From: JAWLCA01 sp050485905
GTDB lineage: Bacteria; Pseudomonadota; Alphaproteobacteria; Rhodobacterales; Rhodobacteraceae
Length of the DNA stretch: 64,000 bases
NCBI GenBank assembly: GCA_050485905.1
Contig: JBJHCH010000003.1
Location: 1 to 64,000 of the forward strand
Direction: 5' to 3'
Each line of letters starts with the position of its first letter. The stretch's first letter is position 1. The translations under genes and the position numbers were made by a program. Positions 1 to 9,100 of the stretch are shown one piece after another. The notes below the pieces were generated by a model. The model did not search any database. It was not told the DNA's origin and saw only the letters and a list, made by a program, of their open reading frames with translations.

Positions 1-144
1 TGCCACAGATATCGCGCAATTTTGAACACATGACACAAGATGTGGCTCAGCGGCGCTTTCTCGCGCAATCGCCGATGCGTCCCAGACAATGCAAAGGATT
101 TTACGGATCCCACCGTACGCAGGGCCGATTCCCGCGCAACAGCC
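1..144. other. Left-edge intergenic sequence, no gene recognised
   Basis: Between the window edge and the mrp terminator I see no credible coding region; the open frames crossing it are antisense to mrp. The composition is AT-richer than the genes around it, as expected for a spacer that may carry the promoter or 3' end of a gene lying outside the window. Confidence 0.4.
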
Positions 145-182
145 AACAAAAACGCCGAATCACCAGGCGGTGATCCGGCGTT
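145..182 (-). terminator. Rho-independent terminator of mrp
   Basis: Read on the minus strand, a 14-bp stem with one mismatch (arms 169-182 and 151-164) closes a 4-nt loop (165-168) and is followed by TTTTTGTT. It lies about 50 nt past the mrp stop codon. Confidence 0.8.
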
Positions 183-234
183 ATCGGCCCTGTCCCATGA
201 AATCCCGTGGCCGGCCCTGCACCAGCCGCCGGCG

Positions 235-1317
235 TCAGGCCATCCCGCCGCCGATCAACCGGCGGGCCAGCTGGCCATAGGCATCGGCCACCGGCCCCTC
301 GCCCGCTGCGATCGGCGTGCCGGAATCGCCCGCAACCCGCACATCCAGGCTGAGCGGGATGGCACCAAGGAACGGCAGACCGAGGTCTCGCGCCTCGGCC
401 TCGACCCCGCCATGACCGAATATATGCGCCTCATGCCCGCAGTTCGGACAGACATAGGTGGACATGTTCTCCACCAGTCCCAGCACCGGGGCCTTCAACT
501 GCTGGAACATACTCAGCGCCTTTCGGGCATCCAGCAGGGCCACGTCCTGCGGGGTGGAGACGACGATGGCCCCGGTCAGCTGCGTCCGCTGGCACAGGGT
601 CAGTTGCACGTCGCCCGTGCCCGGTGGCAGGTCGACGATCAGCACGTCCAACTCACCCCAGGCAACCTGCCCCAGCATCTGCTGCAGCGCGCCCATCAAC
701 ATCGGGCCGCGCCAGATCACCGCCTCACGCTCGTTCGGCAGCATCAGGCCGATCGACATCAGCGTCACGCCATGCGCCGTCAGCGGAATGATCGTCTTGC
801 CATCGGGCGAGGCCGGGCGCTGGTTCACGCCCATCATCCGCGGCTGGCTGGGACCGTATATATCGGCATCCAGAAGACCGACCCGCCGCCCCTGCCGCGC
901 CAGCGCCACGGCGAGGTTCGACGACACGGTGGATTTCCCGACCCCGCCCTTGCCCGACGCGATGGCGATGATCCGGTCCACGCCGGAAACCGGCTGCGGG
1001 CCGGCCTGCTGCGTCGGGTGGCGGCCGATCTTCAGGCTGGGCGGATCGCCCGCGGGCTTTGGCGCCGGCCCATGTGCTGTCAGGACGACCGTCACCGAAG
1101 CGACACCGGGCAGCGCCTTCACGGCCGACTCGGCTGCCGCGCGAACCCGCTCCAACCCCCGCGCAGCCTCGGCCGAGGGGGCTTCGATGACGAATCGCAC
1201 GGCGCCATCATCCCCGATGGCAAGCGCCCGGACCAGATCGGCTGTGACAAGATTGCCACCATCGGGCAGGTCCACCCGTGCCAGCACTTTCATCACATCG
1301 TCGCGCGTCACCGGCAT
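235..1317 (-). CDS. mrp: Mrp/NBP35 family Fe-S cluster carrier ATPase
   Basis: This is the P-loop ATPase (ApbC/Mrp/Nbp35) that binds and transfers Fe-S clusters to target apoproteins in the cytoplasm. Residues 1 to about 85 form the MIP18/DUF59-like N-terminal domain. The deviant Walker A GKGGVGKS sits near residue 122, the [12 protein letters not shown] signature follows, and the conserved CPNC cluster-binding pair is near residue 290. The start is taken at MPVTRDDV (360 aa), which is where family members begin; ten residues further upstream an alternative ATG exists but adds a non-conserved stretch. The gene is monocistronic with its own terminator and is divergent from ccaF1. Confidence 0.93.
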   Translation of the reverse strand: MPVTRDDVMKVLARVDLPDGGNLVTADLVRALAIGDDGAVRFVIEAPSAEAARGLERVRAAAESAVKALPGVASVTVVLTAHGPAPKPAGDPPSLKIGRHPTQQAGPQPVSGVDRIIAIASGKGGVGKSTVSSNLAVALARQGRRVGLLDADIYGPSQPRMMGVNQRPASPDGKTIIPLTAHGVTLMSIGLMLPNEREAVIWRGPMLMGALQQMLGQVAWGELDVLIVDLPPGTGDVQLTLCQRTQLTGAIVVSTPQDVALLDARKALSMFQQLKAPVLGLVENMSTYVCPNCGHEAHIFGHGGVEAEARDLGLPFLGAIPLSLDVRVAGDSGTPIAAGEGPVADAYGQLARRLIGGGMA

Positions 1318-1487
1318 CGATTCACCTTCCGCAAGTTTCGTGGGCAAAGGTGTTCCCTTTGTCGGCAGGGGGCAAGGGCGCTTTCCACGACTGCCTGCAA
1401 AACAGGCGTTAACCCTACGTCATGCATCAGAAATACCTCGTTTACCGCTATGCGTTTTCTGCATGGCAGCATTGATTGACGAGGCTA

Positions 1488-1514
1488 TTGTGCACGTGCA
1501 GCATAGGGCTATGT
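1488..1514 (+). promoter_or_regulatory. Candidate RpoH-type promoter of ccaF1-ccsR
   Basis: TTG at 1488-1490 is followed after 18 nt by CTATGT at 1509-1514, 55 nt before the ccaF1 start. The R. sphaeroides ccaF1-ccsR operon is known to be driven by RpoHI/RpoHII, whose promoters are described as TTG-N17/18-CTATNT. The match is seen directly, the sigma-factor assignment is inferred from the homologous locus, and a second TTGAC element at 1476-1480 has no good -10 partner. Confidence 0.5.
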
Positions 1515-1569
1515 TTGGGCTAACGGAGCGGCCAGGAAGAGCCGGACCAGACAACCGAAAGGCAATGAT

Positions 1570-1785
1570 ATGGCACAGGCACTGAACATCATCTCTGGCG
1601 CGCTGCCAAGCAGCGGTCGGCTTGCAGACGTGATCGCTTCCTGGCGCAAGGCGCAGGCGAAGCGCCGGATCTATCGCCGGACTGTGCGCGAGTTGAGCGC
1701 GCTGTCCACCCGCGAGCTGAACGATCTCGGCATCAGCCGGAGCATGATCACCCGCATCGCGGCAGAAGCCGCCTACGGAAAGTGA
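1570..1785 (+). CDS. ccaF1: DUF1127 small RNA-binding protein, CcaF1-like
   Basis: This encodes a 71-residue basic protein with the C-terminal DUF1127 motif (LSTRELNDLGISRSMI, residues about 47-62). In R. sphaeroides the same-sized DUF1127 protein CcaF1 is an RNA-binding factor that helps mature the CcsR sRNAs and influences RNA turnover. The identification rests on length, domain and, most strongly, on position: the gene is followed directly by four tandem two-hairpin units with CUCCUCC loops, just as in the R. sphaeroides operon. The N-terminal half is Lys/Arg-rich, consistent with RNA binding. Expression is probably stress-induced through the RpoH-like promoter upstream. Confidence 0.88.
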   Translation: MAQALNIISGALPSSGRLADVIASWRKAQAKRRIYRRTVRELSALSTRELNDLGISRSMITRIAAEAAYGK

Positions 1786-1794
1786 GTTTCGACG

Positions 1795-1874
1795 GAAGGC
1801 CCTCTCCTCCTCCCTGGGTCTTCTGACTTTGGCGGCGATGTCTCTCCTCCTCCCTGACATCGTCGCCCTTTTAT
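1795..1874 (+). ncRNA. ccsR1: CcsR-type sRNA, unit 1 of 4
   Basis: Two hairpins. The first has arms 1795-1802 and 1816-1823 with one G-U pair, the second arms 1831-1842 and 1856-1867 with one G-U pair. Both loops are the same 13 nt, TCTCCTCCTCCCT. The second hairpin is followed by CTTTTAT, so it could act as a terminator or processing end. The C-rich loops match the CCUCCUCCC motif that gives the CcsR sRNAs their name, and resemble the anti-Shine-Dalgarno sequence. It begins 9 nt after the ccaF1 stop, so it should be cut from the ccaF1 transcript. Confidence 0.87.
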
Positions 1875-1919
1875 CCCGGAGTTTCGCCCCCATATGGTGC
1901 GGCTCCACACAGATGCAAA

Positions 1920-1989
1920 AGCCCCCTCCTCCTCCCTGGGGCTGATGCTAACGGCGGCGGTGCCTCTCCTCCTCCCTGGCACCGTCGCC
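1920..1989 (+). ncRNA. ccsR2: CcsR-type sRNA, unit 2 of 4
   Basis: Two hairpins. The first has a 6-bp stem (1920-1925 with 1938-1943) and a CTCCTCCTCCCT loop, the second a 12-bp stem (1953-1964 with 1978-1989) and a TCTCCTCCTCCCT loop. The distal stem differs from unit 1 at several paired positions while keeping full pairing, which is covariation. No U-tract follows. Ten nt downstream is a compact GGGCC-GAAA-GGCCC hairpin (2000-2013) not found in the other units, which may mark a processing boundary. Confidence 0.87.
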
Positions 1990-2026
1990 ACCATATACCG
2001 GGCCGAAAGGCCCAAGCCATTGCAGA

Positions 2027-2095
2027 GGCCCCTCTCCTCCTCCCTGGGGTCGATGCATCCGGCGGCGGCGCCATCCTCCTCCCGGCGTCGCCGCC
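2027..2095 (+). ncRNA. ccsR3: CcsR-type sRNA, unit 3 of 4
   Basis: The first hairpin has arms 2027-2032 and 2046-2051 with loop TCTCCTCCTCCCT; TGCA at 2021-2024 and 2054-2057 could extend the stem across a small internal loop. The second hairpin has a 12-bp stem (2061-2072 with 2084-2095) and a shorter 11-nt loop ATCCTCCTCCC. The unit repeats the two-hairpin plan of its neighbours with diverged but still paired stems. Confidence 0.85.
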
Positions 2096-2124
2096 ACAGA
2101 ATCTGGGCAAGCGCCCGGCCGACA

Positions 2125-2198
2125 TGCGCCGCCCGCTCCTCCTCCCAGGGTGTGCGCAGTCCAGCGGCGGCACCGGTCCTCCCCCGGTGTCGCCGTTT
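2125..2198 (+). ncRNA. ccsR4: CcsR-type sRNA, unit 4 of 4, with terminal U-run
   Basis: The first hairpin pairs 2125-2134 with 2148-2158, with one bulged base, around a GCTCCTCCTCCCA loop. The second pairs 2165-2176 with 2184-2195 and leaves only TCCTCCC in the loop, the most reduced copy of the motif. It is followed by GTTTCC and then ATTTC, a weak U-tract that is the best candidate for the end of the whole transcript. The convergent pcrA gene stops 16 nt further on. Confidence 0.82.
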
Positions 2199-2214
2199 CC
2201 ATTTCAGGATGGCT

Positions 2215-4815
2215 TCAGAACGGGATGTCGTCGGCGCCTTCGGCGGCGGTGACGAATCGCGCGACCAGCTTCTTCGGCCCCGCCTTCTCGAAATCGACGT
2301 CCAGCTTGTCGCCCTCGATCCCGGTCACGGTGCCGTAGCCGAACTTCTGGTGGAACACCCGGTCGCCCACCGTATGGGCCGACACGGCATCGAGGTCGAT
2401 CACCACCGATCGTGCCTCGCGCGGTTGCGCCACCGGGCGCTGGCCCGCGCGATCCTGCAGCCGCCGCCAGCCGGGGGAGTTGTAGACATCCGCCCGCGCG
2501 GCCCGTGTTTCCAGGTTGGAGGATGCCGCCGCCCCGTAGCCGCCGCCGTAAAGCCCCGGCGGGGTCAGCACCTCTACATGATCGGCCGGCAATTCGTCGA
2601 TGAAGCGGCTGGGAAGCTGGCTTTGCCACTGGCCATAGACGCGCCGGTTCGCGGCAAAGGAAATCGTGCAAAGCTCCTCGGCCCGCGTGATTCCCACATA
2701 GGCCAGCCGCCGCTCTTCCTCGACGCCCTTCAGCCCGGTCTCATCCATGCTGCGCTGGCTGGGGAACAGCCCGTCCTCCCACCCCGGCAGGAAGACGACC
2801 GGAAACTCCAGCCCCTTGGCGGCGTGCAGGGTCATGATGCTGACCTTGGCGCCCCCGTCGTCGCTCTCGTTGTCCATGATCAGCGCGACATGCTCCAGAA
2901 ACCCCTGCAGGTTCTCGAAGCTTTCCAGCGCCTTGACCAGTTCCTTCAGGTTCTCCAGCCGCCCCGGCGCCTCGGGCGTCTTGTCGGCCTGCCACATGGC
3001 GGTATAGCCGCTCTCGTCCAGAATCGTCTCGGCCAGTTCGATATGGCTTTCGCGGCTGTCCAGCGCGCGGGCGTGCCAGCGGCCCAGCGCCTCGACCAGC
3101 CGTTTCACCTCTGCCGCGCCCTTGCCGCCCAGCGCGCCGGTCTGCACCGCCAGCCGCGCGCCTTCTATCAGGCTGACGCCATTCGCCCGCGCCACCCGCT
3201 GGATCGTCTGCTGCGCCTTGTCGCCCAGCCCCCGTTTCGGCGTGTTCACGATCCGCTCGAAGGCCAGATCGTCGGCCGGGCTGACCGCCAGCCGGAAATA
3301 GGACATCGCGTCACGCACCTCCATCCGCTCATAGAATCGCGGGCCGCCGATCACCCGATAGGGCAGGCCGATGGTCAGGAACCGATCCTCAAAGGCGCGC
3401 ATCTGGTGGCTGGCGCGGACGAGGATGGCGATTTCGTCAAGTGAGTATCTCCCTTCCGCGTAGTCCGCCATGGCACCAAGCATGTTTGATGCTCTTGGGT
3501 CGTCTTTCAGAATCTCGCGCAAGAGATTGTAGGTTTTTAAGTTCTTGAAGGCTTCACCGCTTTCAAAAGCAGCTCTGACAAATTCTTGCTTTCCGATTGG
3601 CCCCAAACCGTGCTTGGCACGGAAATCAAGCATTTCCTGAAAACTCTTGAACCGAGTGTTGAAACGGGTTTGGGCTTCCTTCGCACTACCACTCTGTAGG
3701 TCTTCGATCTTTTGCCCAATCCAACGAGCTTCTTCTTCACCTTCCCAGTGTCCGATCAGGAAGACTTTGTGCGCAGCCCTTCCGTTCGCCTCCGCAACCG
3801 TGGACGTCCCTTTCTTGGTCTCAAGTTCCTTTCCCAAACGTTCTTTGTTGCCTTGAATAAGGTGATTTGCTGCTTTCAGGATATGCTCGGTGGAGCGATA
3901 ATTCTGCTCCAGCCGCACCACCACGGCACCGGGAAAATCCTTCTCGAACCGCAGGATGTTCCCCACCTCGGCCCCGCGCCAGCCATAGATCGACTGGTCG
4001 TCATCGCCCACGCAGCAGATGTTGCGATGCCCCTGCGCCAGCAGCCGCAGCCACAGGTATTGCGCGACGTTGGTGTCCTGATACTCGTCCACCAGAATGT
4101 AGCGGAACCAGCGCTGATACTGCTCCAGCACATCCGGGTGCGACTGGAAGATCGTCAGGCAGTGCAGCAGCAGGTCGCCGAAATCGGTGGCGTTCAGGGT
4201 GCGCAGCCGTTCCTGATAGGCCGCGTAAAGCTCTGGCCCGCGATTGTTGAACGCCCCGGCCTCGGCCGCCGGCACTTTGTCGGGGCGAATTGCGCGGTTC
4301 TTCCAGCCGTCGATGATCCCGGCCAGCATCCGCGCGGGCCAGCGCTTCTCGTCGATATTCTCGGCCAGGATCAACTGCTTCATCAGCCGGATCTGGTCGT
4401 CGGTATCCAGAATCGTGAAATTCGACTTCAGCCCCACCAGTTCCGCATGCCGCCGCAGCAGCTTCACCGACACCGCGTGGAACGTGCCCAGCCACGGCGT
4501 CCCCTCGACCGCATGGCCCAGCATATGGCCCACCCGGTCCTTCATCTCGCGCGCGGCCTTGTTGGTGAAGGTCACGGCCAGAATTTCGTTCGGCCGCGCC
4601 CGCCCGGTGGTCAGCAGATGCACGATCCGCGCGGTCAGCGCCTTGGTCTTGCCCGTCCCCGCGCCGGCCAGCATCAGCACCGGGCCGTCCAGCGCCTCGA
4701 CCGCCCGGCGCTGCGCCGGGTTCAGATCGTTCAGATAGGGCGCCGGCCGTGCTGCCATGGCACGGGCCGACAGGCTGGCCCCTTCAAACGCTTCTGCGTC
4801 GTCAAATCCGTTCAT
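2215..4815 (-). CDS. pcrA: ATP-dependent DNA helicase PcrA/UvrD, with atypical insertion
   Basis: This is a superfamily 1A 3'-5' helicase for nucleotide-excision and mismatch repair and replication fork upkeep. Walker A GAGTGKT lies near residue 51, motif II VDEYQDT near 242, and motifs IV-VI follow (GLPYRVIGGPRFYER; TLHAAKGLEF; RRLAYVGITRA). A C-terminal Tudor-like module (FHQKFGYGTV) is of the kind that contacts RNA polymerase. At 866 aa it is longer than usual: residues about 375-457 are an extra segment between the EEEARWIG and SLDEIAILVR motifs, and DNA at 3481-3900 has only about 49% G+C by hand count. The start is set at MNGFDDAE; the frame continues upstream only as antisense of the next gene. 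Confidence 0.93.
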   Translation of the reverse strand: MNGFDDAEAFEGASLSARAMAARPAPYLNDLNPAQRRAVEALDGPVLMLAGAGTGKTKALTARIVHLLTTGRARPNEILAVTFTNKAAREMKDRVGHMLGHAVEGTPWLGTFHAVSVKLLRRHAELVGLKSNFTILDTDDQIRLMKQLILAENIDEKRWPARMLAGIIDGWKNRAIRPDKVPAAEAGAFNNRGPELYAAYQERLRTLNATDFGDLLLHCLTIFQSHPDVLEQYQRWFRYILVDEYQDTNVAQYLWLRLLAQGHRNICCVGDDDQSIYGWRGAEVGNILRFEKDFPGAVVVRLEQNYRSTEHILKAANHLIQGNKERLGKELETKKGTSTVAEANGRAAHKVFLIGHWEGEEEARWIGQKIEDLQSGSAKEAQTRFNTRFKSFQEMLDFRAKHGLGPIGKQEFVRAAFESGEAFKNLKTYNLLREILKDDPRASNMLGAMADYAEGRYSLDEIAILVRASHQMRAFEDRFLTIGLPYRVIGGPRFYERMEVRDAMSYFRLAVSPADDLAFERIVNTPKRGLGDKAQQTIQRVARANGVSLIEGARLAVQTGALGGKGAAEVKRLVEALGRWHARALDSRESHIELAETILDESGYTAMWQADKTPEAPGRLENLKELVKALESFENLQGFLEHVALIMDNESDDGGAKVSIMTLHAAKGLEFPVVFLPGWEDGLFPSQRSMDETGLKGVEEERRLAYVGITRAEELCTISFAANRRVYGQWQSQLPSRFIDELPADHVEVLTPPGLYGGGYGAAASSNLETRAARADVYNSPGWRRLQDRAGQRPVAQPREARSVVIDLDAVSAHTVGDRVFHQKFGYGTVTGIEGDKLDVDFEKAGPKKLVARFVTAAEGADDIPF

Positions 4816-4908
4816 GGGGGTATAGTAGTAGACCGCCCCGGCAAAGGGAAGGTTTGTTCTTGTATTGTTCGGCTTTTTCCTGCCCGGCCCCGGCGCTAAG
4901 CAGCGGGC

Positions 4909-6057
4909 GTGGATCTCGACAACGCCTATCCCGCCCTGTCCGACCTGCGCGCGCGCTGCCGGCGCCGGGTGCCGCATTTCGTCTGGGAATATCTCGACAG
5001 CGCCACGGGCACCGAATCCGTCAAGTGCCTCAACCGCGCGGCGCTGGATGCCGTGCGCCTGCGCCCCGCCGCCCTGCGCGGCAAGATCACGCCAGATCTG
5101 ACCAAGCGCTTCCTCGGCACCGACTACGCCCTGCCGGTGGGCATCGCGCCGGTGGGCATGTCGGGGCTGATCTGGCCGGGGGCGGAACGGGCGCTCGCCC
5201 GCCTCGCCGCCGCCGAGCGCCTGCCCTACGGCTATTCCACCTCGGCCACCCGCCTGCCCGAGGAGATCGGGCCGCTTGCCGGCGAGATGGGCTGGTTCCA
5301 GCTCTACCCGCCCACCGACCCCGCGATTCGCCGCGACCTGCTGCGCCGGGCGCGGGACAGCGGCTTTCGCGTCATGGTGCTGACGGTTGATCTGCCCGGC
5401 ACCTCGCGCCGCGAACGCCAGCGCCGCGCCGAGCTGACTTTCCCGCCGAAAAAGACCCCGCGCATGCTGCTGCAGACCGCGCTCCGCCCCCGCTGGGCGC
5501 TGGAAACGCTGCGAAACGGCATCCCCCGCCCGCGGTTGATGGAGGAGTACCTGAAGACCGACGTCCCGGCATCCTCCACCAGCCACGCCGGCTACCTGCT
5601 GCGCGCCGCGCCCGACTGGGACTATCTGGCGGCGCTCCGCGACGAATGGTCGGGGCCGCTGGTCATCAAGGGCGTGATGGAGGCGGATGTCGCAACCCGC
5701 GCCCGCGACACCGGCGTGGATGCGGTCTGGGTGTCCAACCACGCCGGCCGGCAGTTCGACGGCGCGCCCGCCGCGCTGACGGTGCTGCCGGGTATCCGCG
5801 CCGCCGTCGGCCCCGACTATCCGCTGATCTGCGACGGCGCGGTAGAGGGCGGGCTGGACATCCTGCGCATGCTGGCACTGGGGGCCGATTTCACCATGAT
5901 CGGGCGCGGCTGGCACCATGCGCTCGGCGCCTTCGGCCCGCGCGGGGCGGCGCATCTGCTTCACATCCTGCGCGATGATCTGGCAGTCAACATGGTCCAG
6001 ATCGGCATTTCCGCGCCATCCGATGCTGCATCGCGGCTAATTCCTTCGGGGGGCTAG
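4909..6057 (+). CDS. lldD: FMN-dependent alpha-hydroxy-acid dehydrogenase (L-lactate dehydrogenase-like)
   Basis: This is a TIM-barrel flavoprotein that oxidises an (S)-2-hydroxy acid, most likely L-lactate, passing electrons to the quinone pool or oxygen. The visible signatures are the N-terminal DLRARCRRRVPHFVWEYLDS region, PVGIAPVGMSGLIWPGAE, QLYPPTD, and SNHAGRQFDGAPA near residue 275, which contains the catalytic His and the substrate-binding Arg. The length (382 aa) is normal. The start is GTG at 4909. It is divergent from pcrA with a 93-bp, relatively AT-rich spacer. Substrate specificity among lactate, mandelate and glycolate cannot be read from the sequence. Confidence 0.88.
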   Translation: MDLDNAYPALSDLRARCRRRVPHFVWEYLDSATGTESVKCLNRAALDAVRLRPAALRGKITPDLTKRFLGTDYALPVGIAPVGMSGLIWPGAERALARLAAAERLPYGYSTSATRLPEEIGPLAGEMGWFQLYPPTDPAIRRDLLRRARDSGFRVMVLTVDLPGTSRRERQRRAELTFPPKKTPRMLLQTALRPRWALETLRNGIPRPRLMEEYLKTDVPASSTSHAGYLLRAAPDWDYLAALRDEWSGPLVIKGVMEADVATRARDTGVDAVWVSNHAGRQFDGAPAALTVLPGIRAAVGPDYPLICDGAVEGGLDILRMLALGADFTMIGRGWHHALGAFGPRGAAHLLHILRDDLAVNMVQIGISAPSDAASRLIPSGG

Positions 6058-6126
6058 GCGACCCCGCCCCGCTGCCCTAGAACTTTCCTGTCAGCCCCTC
6101 GCAGGGCCAGCAGGAAAGGATCGCCC

Positions 6127-9100
6127 GTGCCCGAATTCCGCAAGATTCTGGTCGCCAACCGTGGCGAGATCGCGATCCGCGTGATGCGCGCGGCGAACGA
6201 GATGGGCAAGCGCACCGTCGCCGTCTTTGCCGAAGAGGACAAGCTGTCGCTGCACCGCTTCAAGGCCGACGAGGCCTATCGCATCGGAGAGGGGCTGGGC
6301 CCCGTCGCCGCCTATCTGTCGATCCCCGAGATCATCCGCGTCGCCCGCCTGTCCGGCGCCGACGCGATCCATCCGGGCTACGGCCTTCTGTCGGAAAACC
6401 CCGATCTGGTCGATGCCTGCGACCGCGCCGGCATCGCCTTCATCGGGCCAAAGGCCGAGACGATGCGTGCCCTCGGCGACAAGGCCAGCGCGCGGCGCGT
6501 GGCGATCGGGGCCGGCGTGCCGGTGATCCCCGCGACCGAGGTGCTGGGCGACGACATGGACCAGATCGCCCGCCAGGCCGAGGAGATCGGCTACCCCCTG
6601 ATGCTGAAGGCCTCCTGGGGCGGCGGCGGCCGCGGCATGCGCCCCATCGCGGGGCCGGAGGAACTGACCGAGAAGGTCCGCGCCGGCCGGCGCGAGGCCG
6701 AGGCCGCCTTTGGCAACGGCGAGGGCTATCTGGAAAAGATGATCCTGCGCGCCCGCCATGTCGAGGTACAGATCCTCGGCGACACCCACGGCACGATCTA
6801 TCATCTCTATGAACGCGACTGCTCCGTCCAGCGCCGCAACCAGAAGGTCGTCGAACGCGCCCCCGCCCCCTACCTGTCCGACGCCCAGCGCGCCGAGATC
6901 TGCGAGCTTGGCCTGAAGATCGCCCGCGCCGTCGGCTACCAGAACGCCGGCACCGTCGAATTCCTGATGGATATGGACACAGGCGCCTTCTACTTCATCG
7001 AGGTGAACCCCCGGATCCAGGTCGAACATACTGTGACCGAGGAAGTCACCGGCATCGACATCGTCCGCGCCCAGATCCTGATCGCCGAGGGCAAGACCCT
7101 GGCCGAGGCGACGGGCGCGCCCAGCCAGGGCGACGTCCATCTGAACGGCCACGCCATCCAGTGCCGCATCACGACCGAGGATCCGCAGAACAACTTCATC
7201 CCCGATTACGGCCGCATCACCGCCTACCGCGGCGCCACCGGCATGGGCATCCGGCTGGACGGCGGCACCGCCTACAGCGGCGCGGTCATCACCCGCTACT
7301 ACGATTCTCTGCTGGAAAAGGTCACCGCCTGGGCGCCAACGCCCGAGATGGCGATTGCCCGCATCGACCGCGCCTTGCGGGAATTCCGCATCCGCGGCGT
7401 TTCGACCAATATCGCGTTTGTGGAAAACCTGCTGAAACATCAGATGTTTCTGGGCAATACCTACCACACTAAGTTCATTGACGAAACGCCCGAGCTTTTC
7501 AATTTCAAACGTCGGCGTGACCGCGCCACCCGGATCCTGACCTATATCGCCGATATCACCGTCAACGGGCATCCCGAAACCGCCGGCCGGCCGCGACCGC
7601 ACGCCGAGATCAAGCTGCCAAAGCCGCCAGAGACCCGCGCCGACCCCATCCCCGGCACCCGCAACCTGCTTCAGGAACAGGGCGCGCAGGCGGTGGCCGA
7701 CTGGCTGGCCGCCCAGCCCCATGTGCTGATCACCGACACCACCATGCGCGACGGCCACCAGTCGCTGCTCGCCACCCGGATGCGCAGCCTCGACATGATC
7801 CGCGTCGCCCCGGCCTATGCCGCCAACCTGCCGCAGCTCTTCAGCGTCGAATGCTGGGGCGGCGCCACCTTTGACGTGGCCTATCGCTTCCTGCAGGAAT
7901 GTCCCTGGCAGCGCCTGCGCGACCTGCGCGCGGCCATGCCCAACCTGATGACGCAGATGCTGCTGCGCGCCAGCAACGGCGTCGGCTACACCAACTACCC
8001 CGACAATGTGGTGCAGTTCTTCGTGAAACAGGCGGCGGAAACCGGGGTGGATGTGTTCCGCGTCTTCGACTCGCTCAACTGGGTCGAAAACATGCGCGTC
8101 GCCATGGATGCGGTCGTAGACACCGGCAAGATCTGCGAGGGCGCGATCTGCTACACCGGCGACATCCTTGACCCGGATCGCGCGAAGTATGACCTGCAGT
8201 ACTATGTAAAGCTTGGCAAAGATCTGCGCGACGCCGGCGCCCATATCCTGGGCCTGAAGGACATGGCGGGGCTGCTGAAACCCGCCGCCGCCCGCGTTCT
8301 GGTCAAGGCGCTGAAGGAGGAGGTCGGCCTGCCGATCCACTTCCACACCCATGACACCAGCGGTCTGGGCGGCGCCACGATCCTTGCGGCGGCAGAGGTC
8401 GGCGTCGATGCCGTCGATTGCGCGATGGATGCGCTGTCGGGCAACACCAGCCAGCCCACGCTCGGCTCCATCGTCGAGGCGCTGCGCAACACCGACCGCG
8501 ACACCGGCCTCGACATCGGCGCGATCCGCGAGATCTCGAACTACTGGGAGGCCGTGCGCGGCCATTACGCGGCCTTTGAATCCGGCCTGCAGGCCCCCGC
8601 GTCCGAGGTCTATCTGCACGAAATGCCCGGCGGCCAGTTCACCAACCTGAAGGCCCAGGCCCGGTCGATGGGGCTGGAGGAACGCTGGCACGAGGTCGCG
8701 CAGACCTATGCCGATGTGAACCGGATGTTTGGTGACATCGTGAAGGTCACGCCCTCGTCAAAGGTGGTGGGCGACATGGCGCTGATGATGGTGGCCCAGG
8801 GCCTGACCCGCGCGCAGGTGGAAGACCCCGATACCGACGTCACCTTCCCCGACAGCGTGATCGACATGCTGCGCGGCAACCTCGGCCAGCCCCCCGGCGG
8901 CTGGCCCGCCGCCATCGTGAAAAAGGCGCTGAAGGGAGAGGCGCCCCTGACCGACCGCCCCGGATCGCGGCTGAAGCCGGTGGATCTGGAGGCCGCCCGC
9001 GCCAGGGTGATGGAGGAACTCGGCGGAGAGAGCAACGAGGATCACGAGGGCCACGAGGTCCAGATCGACGACGAGGATCTGAACGGCTACCTGATGTATC

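Noticed and set aside
1405..1440. CtrA-like site around GTTAACCC
   Set aside because: Only one TTAA half is present at the required spacing, so a CtrA box is not supported.
1800..2200. CRISPR-like array suggested by regularly repeated CTCCTCCTCCC
   Set aside because: Repeats are only about 11-13 nt, each sits in the loop of a distinct hairpin, and the intervening sequences are self-complementary stems, not unique spacers.
1871..3444. Long open frames across the hairpin array and antisense to pcrA
   Set aside because: Their translations are Arg/Pro-rich and low in conserved motifs, and they overlap structured RNA and a strong helicase gene.
4816..5964. Continuation of the pcrA frame to 5964, giving a 1249-residue protein
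   Set aside because: Sequence beyond 4815 is antisense of the hydroxy-acid dehydrogenase and lacks helicase motifs; MNGFDDAE gives the family's usual N-terminus.
6091..8691. 866-codon frame antisense to pyc
   Set aside because: A typical shadow of GC-rich coding DNA with strongly biased Gly/His/Asp composition and no family motif.
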